NCBI GenBank assembly: GCA_021201335.1
Contig: JAJQFD010000004.1
Coordinates: 62,001-126,000 of the forward strand
Direction of reading: 5' to 3'
Length of the DNA stretch: 64,000 nucleotides
From: Bacteroides sp.
GTDB lineage: Bacteria > Bacteroidota > Bacteroidia > Bacteroidales > Bacteroidaceae
The notes under the pieces are model-generated. The model was not told the DNA's origin. It did not search any database and saw only the letters and a program-made list of their open reading frames with translations. Within the stretch, counting starts at the first letter, position 1, and each line of letters opens with the position of its first letter. Both the position numbers and the translations under genes were made by a program. Below, one piece after another: positions 37,647 through 47,300 of this stretch.

Positions 37647-38927
37647 TCAATTAAAATCCTTTTCCAACTTATTACCTGGTGCAAGTTTCCTGAAATCACT
37701 TCCTGAAGGATTCTGGAAGACATTGAGATCAAAATAAGGAGTGATAGCCAGCACATGGTCGAACACATCCGACTGGATATCTTCATACTGCAACCAGGCT
37801 GTTGTATTGGTGAAGAAATAAAGTTCCAGAGGAAGTCCTAATTCTGTTGGTTGTAACTGTCGAACCATACAGGTCATTCCATGATGTACTGAAGGATGAT
37901 TTTTTAAATAATTGGAAAGATAAGCTCTGAAAATTCCCAGGTTGGTTTGACGACGTCCGTTTACCACGATTGAATTATCAATGTTATGTTGTTGATTGAA
38001 AACAACTAGTTCTTTTTCTTTGCCATCAATGTATTGAGACAAGTAATGAATCTTCCGGAATTTCTCCAACATTTCCGGAGTACAAAATTTCACACTGTTC
38101 ATATCTACAAACACAGAACGTTTTATGCGACGTCCCCCTGAATCCGACATTCCCCGCCAGTTTTTGAAAGAGTCTTTCATTAATAAGGTGGGCGGAATGG
38201 TTACAATGGTCTTATCAAAGTTTTGGACTTTAACCGTATTCAGCGTTACTTCAATGACATCCCCGTCTACACCGTATTTAGGCATTTCAATCCAGTCGCC
38301 CACGCGCAACATATCATTGGCCGAAAGCTGGATACCGGACACAAAACCAAGTATACTATCCTGGAATACCAACATCAAAATGGCTGCGGATGCTCCCAAA
38401 CCGGTTAGCAAGACAACAGGAGATTTATCAATTAACAAACTTACAATGGCGATACCACCAATAAAATAAAGAATAATCTGGATGGTTTGCAGGAGTCCTT
38501 TTATAGGGCGATCTTTAAATTCGGGCCTGGCACTATATACCGCAAAGAAAGCACTGAGTAATTCGCTCAGAAAACGGATAAATACGGCAATGATATAAAC
38601 CATGCACAAACGATAAGCCAGGCTCAAAGCCGTACTACCTGCTTCAAAAACCAATGGCATACTTAAATAAACCAGGATCGGGGTAATCATTTTCAAAAGC
38701 TTTCCCAATACCTGCGGACTGAATATTATATCATCCCATCTTGCTTTCGTTCTTCTGACTAGCCGCTGAGTTGCATTTAAAAAGATTCGGGCAATTAACT
38801 TTTCCAGCAAATAGGCTATTAAGATTATACCTAAAACAATGATTGTTTTGTCTAACACTGCTGCTGCTTCACTACTGAATCCTAACGACAAAAGAAAGTC
38901 GTTTAAACTTTCCATAATTTTGTTCAT
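37647..38927 (-). CDS. MscS-family mechanosensitive channel (YbdG-like)
   Basis: 426 residues. About five hydrophobic segments lie before residue 200, the last being the pore-lining glycine/alanine-rich helix (LLTGLGASAAILMLVFQDSILGFVSGIQL). The MscS beta domain follows (DMLRVGDWIEMPKYGVDGDVIEVTLNTVKVQNFDKTIVTIP) with a longer C-terminal domain. The length and the inserted C-terminal region are closer to E. coli YbdG than to MscS. It releases small solutes on osmotic downshock. Monocistronic. Confidence 0.92.
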   Translation of the reverse strand: MNKIMESLNDFLLSLGFSSEAAAVLDKTIIVLGIILIAYLLEKLIARIFLNATQRLVRRTKARWDDIIFSPQVLGKLLKMITPILVYLSMPLVFEAGSTALSLAYRLCMVYIIAVFIRFLSELLSAFFAVYSARPEFKDRPIKGLLQTIQIILYFIGGIAIVSLLIDKSPVVLLTGLGASAAILMLVFQDSILGFVSGIQLSANDMLRVGDWIEMPKYGVDGDVIEVTLNTVKVQNFDKTIVTIPPTLLMKDSFKNWRGMSDSGGRRIKRSVFVDMNSVKFCTPEMLEKFRKIHYLSQYIDGKEKELVVFNQQHNIDNSIVVNGRRQTNLGIFRAYLSNYLKNHPSVHHGMTCMVRQLQPTELGLPLELYFFTNTTAWLQYEDIQSDVFDHVLAITPYFDLNVFQNPSGSDFRKLAPGNKLEKDFN

Positions 38928-38978
38928 ACTCTTTTAAATTAATGTGTTATATGTGTTTATATAGTAAGTTTTTACGTG

Positions 38979-39977
38979 CTATAAGCTCTTTGTAAATTCC
39001 TGTAAGTCTTTTTGTAACCACTGATAATGAAATAATCCTTTGTATCCTCTGTTTTTCTTCAACACAACCCGAACATTTAATTGAGTGTTCTGATAAGCAG
39101 TCAGTTCATTACGATATTGTTTATCATGTCCTGCCAGTTTATGAATTTGTTCTTCCTGCTCTCGACGGAGTACTTTGCAAATAGGTATCAGCAACTTCAT
39201 CACTACATTGTCCATCACATGATGTCCTTGCAAATAAAGGTAAGTTATTTCAGGAGCTACGCCTAAAGATTTCAGATCCTGAGCCAGTGCTTTTACTGAC
39301 TTGATATCGGAAGGATGTTTCTTTTCCAGTTCCAACAGTTTAGCATTTACCCGATCCCTTAAAGCATCAATACTGGCATAAGGTTTACTCAGTCTAATGT
39401 TATGAAGACCAATACATTCATTGAAATCATAGAGAGGAAAAGAATGGGTATCTTTGTTCCGGTAAAACCAGACCGACCACAGAAACAAGGGATAAACCGT
39501 CTCAGAATAACGGCCCAAATATTTGTTGAAATCTAGCAGACGCCTGTCATTGAGGGTAGCCTGAACGCATACATTATGCAAGCTATCTGCATAACAGCAG
39601 TAGTTTTCAATTGCATAAGAATAGGTTTGGAAAATATATTGGTTACCATTTATCTTCCGTGAAACAGCCGTAGCTCCCTGTAACAAGAAATCATAATCAC
39701 TGTCGACACACGCAATCAGGCTCTTTCCCAGTTCTGCGGTATTGAGGGTATTCATCAATACTGTTTTTTTCCCTTTGGACAGAGAGGTAGCTGAAGGCAG
39801 CATTACCTGGAAGTAATGTTCATCACTCTCAAATTCCTCCAGCAGATTTTTCCAGAAAGCTACATCCTCATAGCTTTCAACATACGCAATAATGCGTCGG
39901 CGTGACTTTTTGGGATATAGTTTGTGTGCTGCTTCAAAATAAGAAGAGCTGATATTGTCTTTCAGTTTTTTAGCCAT
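38979..39977 (-). CDS. DUF4435 TOPRIM-like protein
   Basis: 332 residues. The N-terminal region has IIAYVESYEDVAFWKNLL with E34 and CVDSDYDFLL with D92 and D94. This Glu...DxD spacing is that of a TOPRIM fold as found in DUF4435 proteins. The C-terminal half is helical and unrecognised. It follows an ABC-type ATPase gene by five bases. This ATPase-then-DUF4435 order is that of AriA-AriB of the PARIS anti-phage system, where AriB cleaves tRNA. Whether this pair is a defence system is an inference; close relatives are frequent in Bacteroidales. Confidence 0.85.
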   Translation of the reverse strand: MAKKLKDNISSSYFEAAHKLYPKKSRRRIIAYVESYEDVAFWKNLLEEFESDEHYFQVMLPSATSLSKGKKTVLMNTLNTAELGKSLIACVDSDYDFLLQGATAVSRKINGNQYIFQTYSYAIENYCCYADSLHNVCVQATLNDRRLLDFNKYLGRYSETVYPLFLWSVWFYRNKDTHSFPLYDFNECIGLHNIRLSKPYASIDALRDRVNAKLLELEKKHPSDIKSVKALAQDLKSLGVAPEITYLYLQGHHVMDNVVMKLLIPICKVLRREQEEQIHKLAGHDKQYRNELTAYQNTQLNVRVVLKKNRGYKGLFHYQWLQKDLQEFTKSL

Positions 39978-39982
39978 GAGGG

Positions 39983-40810
39983 TTACTTTTCAGCTGGTGT
40001 TGATATATCACTAACTTCCGTTACCGCATCCAGCCATCCTTCCATAATCACTGCCGGTGAATGAGTTGTCAGGATAATCTGTACATGGGGATTCAGTTCA
40101 CGGATCATGTATATCAGTTTTTGTTGCCATTCAATATGCAAGGAAGCTTCCGGCTCATCCATAAACAAAACACAATACTGATTATCACGGACAAGTACTG
40201 TCAACAAAATAATCAACATCTGTTTTTCACCGGAAGAGAGTTTATCCGGATGAAGCAGTTCTCCATCCTGGAAAAAGACTATTTCATTTCGCTTGCGGTC
40301 AATCTTCTTATTGGTATAACTAAAAAGCTGGTCGATTAAATCCTGGAACTTTAGTTTGGGTTGTGACAAGGCCAATGCTCTCTCCCGTTGCTCCTCATCA
40401 CTACTGCTTAGCAGTTCAATCATCCGATTACCGATGTTAACCTGGTAATCAAGGTATTTCCTTTGTAGTAAGTAAAGTTGCCAGTCAAGCTCGGATTTTA
40501 CGTATTCACCCGGAATCCTGGCGGTTATATCGTTAGATAATAAGGGCCGGTCGTAACTACGGATTACATCATACGGAATATAAGTCGCTTCGGGATCGTC
40601 GAAGAAAACTTTTACTCCGTTTTCTTCATCACTTTTTACTTCGCCCGAATTATCGAGGTAATAGACAGAACGATTTAAGATAGTAGTTTTACCTACACCG
40701 TTAATTCCAGAAAGTATATTCACATCCGGACGTAAGTCCCAAGCAATATTCAACCGTCCCCATAATTTATTTATTTCAATCCGTCTGATATATTTAGCCT
40801 GCTTTTCCAT
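39983..40810 (-). CDS. ABC-type AAA ATPase paired with the DUF4435 gene
   Basis: 275 residues from the ATG at 40810, chosen because GAAGGTGG precedes it at the right distance; the open frame extends upstream to 40921 without a good start. Walker A GINGVGKTT (35-43), signature LSSGEKQ (about 191-197), Walker B LFMDEPE (about 215-221), H-loop TTHSP (about 248). This is the compact AAA_15/21-type, RecF/OLD-like ATPase. At 275 residues it is shorter than the AriA described for PARIS. Minus-strand TAATTTTG at 40840-40847 is a likely -7 box. Confidence 0.9.
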   Translation of the reverse strand: MEKQAKYIRRIEINKLWGRLNIAWDLRPDVNILSGINGVGKTTILNRSVYYLDNSGEVKSDEENGVKVFFDDPEATYIPYDVIRSYDRPLLSNDITARIPGEYVKSELDWQLYLLQRKYLDYQVNIGNRMIELLSSSDEEQRERALALSQPKLKFQDLIDQLFSYTNKKIDRKRNEIVFFQDGELLHPDKLSSGEKQMLIILLTVLVRDNQYCVLFMDEPEASLHIEWQQKLIYMIRELNPHVQIILTTHSPAVIMEGWLDAVTEVSDISTPAEK

Positions 40811-40839
40811 ATTTCCACCTTCTTTTTTTAGGTTATCGA

Positions 40840-40889
40840 CAAAATTAACGATTTTAGATAAAGAGGAAAGAAAAAACAGTGTAATTTTG
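40840..40889. promoter_or_regulatory. Divergent promoter region ATPase gene / EamA gene
   Basis: TAATTTTG on the minus strand at 40840-40847 and again on the plus strand at 40882-40889; each matches TAnnTTTG at 30-65 bases from its gene. Confidence 0.45.
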
Positions 40890-40952
40890 CACGATTTTTC
40901 ATCATACAAACAACCCGGCAAAACATATCCGGTTTAAATACGTTTTTAGAGG

Positions 40953-41882
40953 ATGAACAAACTAACAACAGATAAAAGTATCAAAGGGCATGTAGCTATC
41001 CTTGCAGCCAGTGTGATGTGGGGATTAAATGCTCCTATCGGCAAAGTTGTTCTCAACAGTTTCTCCGCTTTATCAGTAACTACTTTTCGGATGGTAGGTG
41101 CAGCGGCAGCTTTCTGGATTTTTTCTTTCTTCCTCCCTAAAGAGCATGTCAGTAGTAAAGATTTGCTGCGTTTATTCTTTGCAGCTTTGTTTGGAGTTTT
41201 ATTCAATCAAGGATTATTTACTTTCGGTTTATCCTTAACCTCTCCTATTGATGCATCCATCATTACTACTACAGCCCCTATCATTACCATGATTGTGGCT
41301 GCTATTTATCTGAAAGAACCTATTACCCATAAAAAGGTATTGGGTATCTTCATTGGTGCGCTTGGTGCATTGATCCTGATTTTTAGTAGCCAGGCCTCCT
41401 CTACTTCTGCTTCCAGTAGTATATTGGGAGATATTCTGTGCTTGCTGGCTCAACTAAGTTTTGCCATTTATCTCACCGTATTCAAAGATCTTATTCTTAA
41501 ATATTCTCCGATAACTATTAGCAAATGGATATTTATTTATGCCTCGATATGTATTATCCCCTTCTCATACAGGGACATATCCGTAATTGATTTTTCGGCG
41601 ATTCCTATTGATATGATTTTAAGAATTGCTTATGTGGTATTGGTAGCTACTTTCCTGGCTTATATCTGCATGATGACTGGGCAACGTACGCTACGCCCTA
41701 CCATTGTAAGTATGTATAATTATGTACAGCCTATTGTGGCGAGCATAAGTACCGTTATTCTTGGAATGGATACTTTTGGATGGAAAAAATGGATAGCAAT
41801 CGGACTAGTATTCTTAGGAGTGTATATTGTAACACAGAGTAAATCAAAAGCACAAATTGAAGCAGAAAGGAAAAAAGATTAG
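40953..41882 (+). CDS. EamA-family (DMT) transporter
   Basis: 309 residues, ten predicted membrane helices arranged as two five-helix EamA repeats. The first repeat begins GHVAILAASVMWGLNAPIGKVVL and the second begins about residue 155 (GDILCLLAQLSFAIYLTVFKDL). Members export amino acids or other metabolites; the substrate is unknown. A short basic cytoplasmic tail ends the protein. Transcribed away from the ATPase/DUF4435 pair. Confidence 0.93.
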   Translation: MNKLTTDKSIKGHVAILAASVMWGLNAPIGKVVLNSFSALSVTTFRMVGAAAAFWIFSFFLPKEHVSSKDLLRLFFAALFGVLFNQGLFTFGLSLTSPIDASIITTTAPIITMIVAAIYLKEPITHKKVLGIFIGALGALILIFSSQASSTSASSSILGDILCLLAQLSFAIYLTVFKDLILKYSPITISKWIFIYASICIIPFSYRDISVIDFSAIPIDMILRIAYVVLVATFLAYICMMTGQRTLRPTIVSMYNYVQPIVASISTVILGMDTFGWKKWIAIGLVFLGVYIVTQSKSKAQIEAERKKD

Positions 41883-41937
41883 AAATGAGGTTATTTCAAA
41901 GAATACTTCTGAATAGCCTCCCGTAAAATATCCGTAA

Positions 41938-43038
41938 CTATTTGCGTAATTCCTCAAAATAAGTGTCCAGCAAGCTTTTTGCAGCCACAAATGACGTTAA
42001 ATCTGCATTCAATACCTGTTGTTCTTTCTGTTGTAGCAGGGATTGGATCTTCTCATTATTATAGAAACTATCTTTCAACTGTTCATTGATACTTTCATAC
42101 ATCCAGTATTTGCTTTGCTCATTTCGTCGGTACTGAAAATATCCATTTTCCTTCACGAAATCCATATAATCATAGATCATGTCCCAGATTTCTTTCACAC
42201 CGAGGTTATAAAAACCGGAGTAAGTAAGCACCTGTGGAGTCCATCCGGATTCCGGAGCCGGAAAAAGATGTAAGGCATTCCTGAACTGGGTGGCCGCCAG
42301 TTTGGCTTTTTCTATATTGCTTCCATCCGATTTGTTGATAACAATACCATCCGCCATTTCCATGATACCTCGTTTGATACCTTGAAGTTCATCGCCCGTA
42401 CCGGCCAGCTGGATTAACAGGAAAAAGTCAACCATGGAGTGAACGGCCGTTTCGCTCTGCCCTACTCCTACGGTTTCTACAAATATTTTATTAAAGCCTG
42501 CAGCCTCACATAGAATAATCGTTTCGCGGGTTTTACGAGCTACTCCCCCTAATGAACCGGCAGCCGGACTAGGTCGAATAAATGAATCCGGATGAATTGA
42601 TAAACGTTCCATCCGGGTTTTGTCTCCCAGGATACTTCCTTTACTGCGCTCACTACTGGGATCAATGGCTAAAACGGCTAATTTACCGCCTTGATCGAGT
42701 ACATGAAGTCCAAAAACGTCAATGGATGTACTTTTCCCAGCACCGGGTACACCGCTGATACCAATACGAATTGAATTACCGGATGACGGAAGGCATTTTT
42801 CAATCACCTCCTGAGCGATCGCCTGATGTTCGGGCTTCATGCTCTCAACTAATGTAACAGCCTGACTTAATATGGTAATATCCCCTTTTAAAATTCCCTC
42901 AACAAATTCGTTGACAGAGAATTCTCTTCTTTTCCGTTTCGGACGGTTTTTCAGATAAGGACTTACCGAATCGGGTTGTTCAATTCCTTTATTAACGACC
43001 AAACCCTTATACTCCTCGTTATTTTCAGGATGCTTCAT
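41938..43038 (-). CDS. meaB: MeaB GTPase, chaperone of methylmalonyl-CoA mutase
   Basis: 366 residues, G3E-family GTPase. Walker A GVPGAGKST at 96-104; then AIDPSS and the SIHPDSFIRPSPAAGSLGG segment typical of MeaB/ArgK; VETVGVGQSE (G3 region); and VINKSDG (G4, NKxD). It guards and reloads adenosylcobalamin in methylmalonyl-CoA mutase, part of Bacteroidales propionate/succinate metabolism. The mutase genes are not in this window. It lies 12 bases behind the DUF1573 gene. Confidence 0.95.
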   Translation of the reverse strand: MKHPENNEEYKGLVVNKGIEQPDSVSPYLKNRPKRKRREFSVNEFVEGILKGDITILSQAVTLVESMKPEHQAIAQEVIEKCLPSSGNSIRIGISGVPGAGKSTSIDVFGLHVLDQGGKLAVLAIDPSSERSKGSILGDKTRMERLSIHPDSFIRPSPAAGSLGGVARKTRETIILCEAAGFNKIFVETVGVGQSETAVHSMVDFFLLIQLAGTGDELQGIKRGIMEMADGIVINKSDGSNIEKAKLAATQFRNALHLFPAPESGWTPQVLTYSGFYNLGVKEIWDMIYDYMDFVKENGYFQYRRNEQSKYWMYESINEQLKDSFYNNEKIQSLLQQKEQQVLNADLTSFVAAKSLLDTYFEELRK

Positions 43039-43050
43039 AATAATTACATG

Positions 43051-44124
43051 CTAGTTGGATGATGTATTAATATTGATTACGACCTTCGGATTTTCCGGAT
43101 CATTCGTAAACATCAAAATACGGAGATGTCTTCTTCGCTGCAGATTTTTCTTTGTAAGGGTTACTTTCAGTTTAGTTTTCTCTCCAGGTTGGAGCACAGC
43201 CTTCTTCAAATCGACACCCAGTGCAGAATTAAAGACTTGCAATTTACTGATTTCCAGTTTTGACCGTCCTTTATTTTGAATGGTTAGCGTTTTAGTTACT
43301 TTGTCCTTTCTCAGAAGTTCTCTACGCAAATCCAGTTCCGTTTCAGAAAGTTGAATAATGGGTGCATTCCGTTGTTGCATCCGACTCATTCCCGCGAAAT
43401 TCGGAAGCAAGATAGCCGAAACAGGAATTTCACTTTCATCACTTACTTTGTCTCCCGCAAAACGGGATAGGTAAACGGATGTTTGAGTCAGTCCTAGATC
43501 AGGTAAACGATCCGTATTGAGGGTAAGAGTGATCTTCCCTTTTTCTCCTCTTTGCAGAACAGATGGTTCTTTCGTCATTTCAATATAAGAAGGAAGATGC
43601 ATCAACACCGGCTCATAAGATTGATCAGATTGATTAACGACTGTTATAGTAATCTGAGGACGTTCTCCCAAGTGAGCGTCCGGGAATTCGATATCGTTTA
43701 CATCAATCAATATATTGCCGTACCTGTGCAACTTCATATTGCTGAAATCGGATACTTTCCGCACCACTTCACCTACAAAATTCAGGTAAATAAGGCTTGG
43801 CTGCGCATTGCTGTAAATACCCACCGACTTATTGAAACGGCCTAAAGCCTTTGCATCAAAAGTAACAGTGACTTTGCCCTTCTTTCCAGGCTGTATAGGT
43901 GTCTTTGTCCAATCAGCTACCGCACACGCACAAGATGTTGTGATATTTGTTAACACTAAAGGCTTATTACCTGAATTAGTAATTGTATAATCCACACTCA
44001 CAGGTTTCTTCCATTCTATTTGCCCCATCGTATGTGTCTTCCTGTCAGAAGTTATACGTGGCTGGGCGCATAAAGAAGCTGCAACGGCACCTATTGCTAT
44101 GATTGTTAGTAAGAAACGATTCAT
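43051..44124 (-). CDS. DUF1573 exported protein
   Basis: 357 residues with a signal peptide (to about residue 20, AASLCAQ). Residues about 25-115 are a DUF1573 immunoglobulin-like domain: HTMGQIEWKKPVSVDYTITNSGNKPLVLTNITTSCACAV, with the conserved Cys-x-Cys. Two more Ig-like segments follow, the last ending MFTNDPENPKVVININTSSN. Periplasmic or surface role unknown; the family is abundant in Bacteroidetes. TATTTTTG at 44154-44161 on the minus strand is a likely -7 box for this gene and meaB. Confidence 0.9.
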   Translation of the reverse strand: MNRFLLTIIAIGAVAASLCAQPRITSDRKTHTMGQIEWKKPVSVDYTITNSGNKPLVLTNITTSCACAVADWTKTPIQPGKKGKVTVTFDAKALGRFNKSVGIYSNAQPSLIYLNFVGEVVRKVSDFSNMKLHRYGNILIDVNDIEFPDAHLGERPQITITVVNQSDQSYEPVLMHLPSYIEMTKEPSVLQRGEKGKITLTLNTDRLPDLGLTQTSVYLSRFAGDKVSDESEIPVSAILLPNFAGMSRMQQRNAPIIQLSETELDLRRELLRKDKVTKTLTIQNKGRSKLEISKLQVFNSALGVDLKKAVLQPGEKTKLKVTLTKKNLQRRRHLRILMFTNDPENPKVVININTSSN

Positions 44125-44227
44125 CTTTATTTATTATATTTTATTTCGAGGTACAAAAATAACCGTTTTAAATGAGATAAAATACGAAAAGGGGTGAAGA
44201 AGTTATAAAAAGAGAATAGAAGAATGC

Positions 44228-44303
44228 AAAGAGTCAGGAAGTTAAGCAGTTAAGAATTTTTGTGCTACATTCATTCTTAAACAGCCTAACTTCCTGACTC
44301 TTT
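44228..44303. terminator. Long imperfect hairpin after the alpha-2-macroglobulin gene
   Basis: A 30-base arm (44228-44257) pairs with a 31-base arm (44273-44303) with few mismatches and one bulge, around a 15-base loop. The outer 16 bp, AAAGAGTCAGGAAGTT, are perfect. It lies 15 bases beyond the stop of the gene at 44319. No long T run follows. Confidence 0.6.
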
Positions 44304-44318
44304 ATCTTCTCTTAAAAA

Positions 44319-47300
44319 CTATTTATCTATATTTACTTTCATAGAAGCACTATGTGACGCATACTCAGGTGCATATGCCGACTGCATAACTGCCAGCCCG
44401 GATTCATAAGTACCTGCTCTGCTCACCCGGTAACTGTATTCCAATACGTATACTCCTTTGTTCAATGAGTCGAAGAAGAAATTAGTGGATGCATCCTTTA
44501 CTGCTACATAATAGCCGATGCCATTATTCCACATATATCCGGATAGATTACCGATCGGTTCGAAACAGGCACCCCGCTGATCTTTCAATTGCACGAAATC
44601 CATGGCTCTATCCAAACGGATAGTAACACGGGAGATTACTTTATCACCTATCGCCAGACGGGTATCGGATGTAACCGGCACCCATTCTTTCTTCGCTCCC
44701 GAGAGGCGTTCCATATAGAGTTTCTTGTCTACATTCAATTCAGCACCTTGCTGAGATACTTTATCAATATCTTCCTGGAATTGAGCATATACCGCTCCCC
44801 AAGCAATACCCTCATCTCGTTTCTCTACAGTTACTTTGTTTGCCTTCGAAATGGTACTATTATCAGTAATGACTTCTTTTACATAAGCCAACCCCGGAAT
44901 GGAAGTTTCAGAAGTCGAGAGTGTCTCCATGGTTTTACCTCCCAGTGAGATTCTAACATCTCCCTGATTCGTCAATAGGTTATTTCCCCGGTGCAATAAA
45001 GCGTAAATAGCGTTTACAGTGGATACCGGAGAATCCCATTGTTGAGTTTGTTTCTGTTTCAGTAACCAGAGTTTCATTTCTTCCACGACTTTTTTATCTT
45101 TCGTTACTTCGTCCATGGCTTCCATGACAGCTACATGAACAGGAACTTTCAGGTTCATCCAGCTATACGGATTCTCGTTGAAAGCAAAATGCATTCCCAA
45201 CTCATCCGTTTGCACAGCATGCTCTTTCATGGAAGCGATAAATGCCTGTGCATCCGCAGTTTTGCCTGCTTTGTTAAGGACAATGGCAGCATACGCTTTT
45301 TCTCTTAAAGAAAGCGAAGTGATGGATTCAGGTATTTTATTCACATAGTAATTATGGGCTTCCTTATTCTCGGCAGGAACTGGCTGTCCGGATAAGGTTA
45401 CTAAATAAAGATACTGTAAAGCATTTCCAGAGATACCTTTCATCTTACGACCTTCTTTTTCAGCTTTCAAAATATTCCGATAGTCTCTTAATGCCTCTTT
45501 ATGAAGATAGTTTAACGCTGTACTTTGCATGGTGAGAGCATCGTTATCCAATGCTGTGTCTGTCAATTTCGTCAGTCGGGAAAGTGTTTCCACTACAAAG
45601 TTTGTAATGTAAGTACTACCTTGCATTCCTTTGTACCATGTCCAGGAACCATCTGCCAACTGTAACTCTTTGAGCTTGTTCTGGGCCGTCAGGTTGTTGT
45701 TACGGATGTTGTTCAGATCGAATAAAGTAGCAATACGACGCATCCGTTCTGTCTCATTGGTTGCCTCCATCAGCCAGGGAGATTCTTCGAGTAGAATATT
45801 TTTCACATCCTGGTTTTTCTCCAGGTTTGTGAGGAAACTCTCTTTGCTGCCACCCTGATCTCTCCAGGCATCGAATACTGCTTTAATCCGTGGCTGGGCA
45901 TTTGCGATATAAGCTGCCAGTGAATTAGCATAATAAACCGTTGCCCATGAGATTGCATTATCAGAAGTGGACAATGAAAGAGAAGGCAATGATTGTACTG
46001 CATACCAAGCCGGATTACCGGAAAATTCAACTGTCAAACGGCGATCTGTAGCTGTCTTACTCTGGTTATTGAATAAAGATTGTAAAGAGAATTCACGGGT
46101 TTCATTACCTCTCATTGGCATCGCTATGGTTTCGATTATATTTTCCTTATTACTCAAAACAGGCAGAATATGTTGTTCACCGTCACTAAAGTTACCACCC
46201 TGAGCTACCAAACGACATCCCAACAAATTGTACTTATCAGTAGCGGTAAACATGAAGCTTACTCCTACCGTTTTACCAGCTTCGGTACTAAATTTCTGTT
46301 TCTGAGTGGAAATTACTTTCTCTGTTACCGGATCAAAAAGTGTGAGTGTAACAGTTCCCGATACGGCTTTCTCTGTTAAGTTAGCTACAGAAGCTGCCAC
46401 CGATGTTTTGTCTCCTACCCTTACAAAACGAGGTAGATTGGGAGTAATCATGAAGTCTTTACTGGTTGTTGCTGTACCATTAATCATTCCAATCAACATG
46501 TCTTTGGTGTGGGCATAACCGCGGAAGCTCCATTTGGTCAGACTTTCCGGCATGGTGAAGGCAATGACTATTTCTCCTTGCTCATTGGTACGCAACTGAG
46601 GATAGAAGAAAGCTGTTTCAGCAAAATTGGTACGTAGTTCTGGCATTTCTTCCAAAGCTCCTCCACTGCCAGTTATTGGTACTACCTCAGATTCAAATTT
46701 GACTTCAGCGACAGCAGTTGGCAAAGCGCTATCTTGACTTACCGCTTCGATTTCTTCACTATTCTCTACGATAGTCAAAACTTCTGTCCGGGCTGAACTA
46801 GCTCGCACTTTTCCTCGCGTTAAGTTTAAATTAAAATCTTTTCCTCCTCCATTCATCATTTGTAACTGATCCATAAAGAATGAATCAAACACCGGGAAAT
46901 CAGGAATCCGATTCTTTGGAGTTTCAAACCAGAAACCGTAATATAGATTTTCTTTATGAGAAGTAGACCAGTTCACTGTTGGGACATTTACCGGATAATA
47001 CATTTGAAGTGCCTGGTTATTCCCCCATATTTTATCTAAGGAAGCATCGTACATGGTTGCTAATAATTCTGCATCTACAGGCATACCCTGCGGATTCTTA
47101 ATGGTTAGTTTCCATTCTTCATTCTGTCCGGGCCGTAATTTATCACGGAAGACTTCCCAGGATAAGGTCAGCTCTTTGGATTCCTGCTTCTTAATTAACT
47201 GAACATTTTGCTGGTAAACTTCTTCATTTTTCACGAAACAGAATGCTACCGTTATTCCGTCACCATATTCCGGTTTATAGGGATAATCAAACCTTACTAA

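Noticed and set aside
40811..40921. Longer N-terminus for the AAA ATPase
   Set aside because: The extra 37 residues cover the promoter-like box and lack conserved sequence, whereas the ATG at 40810 has a good Shine-Dalgarno.
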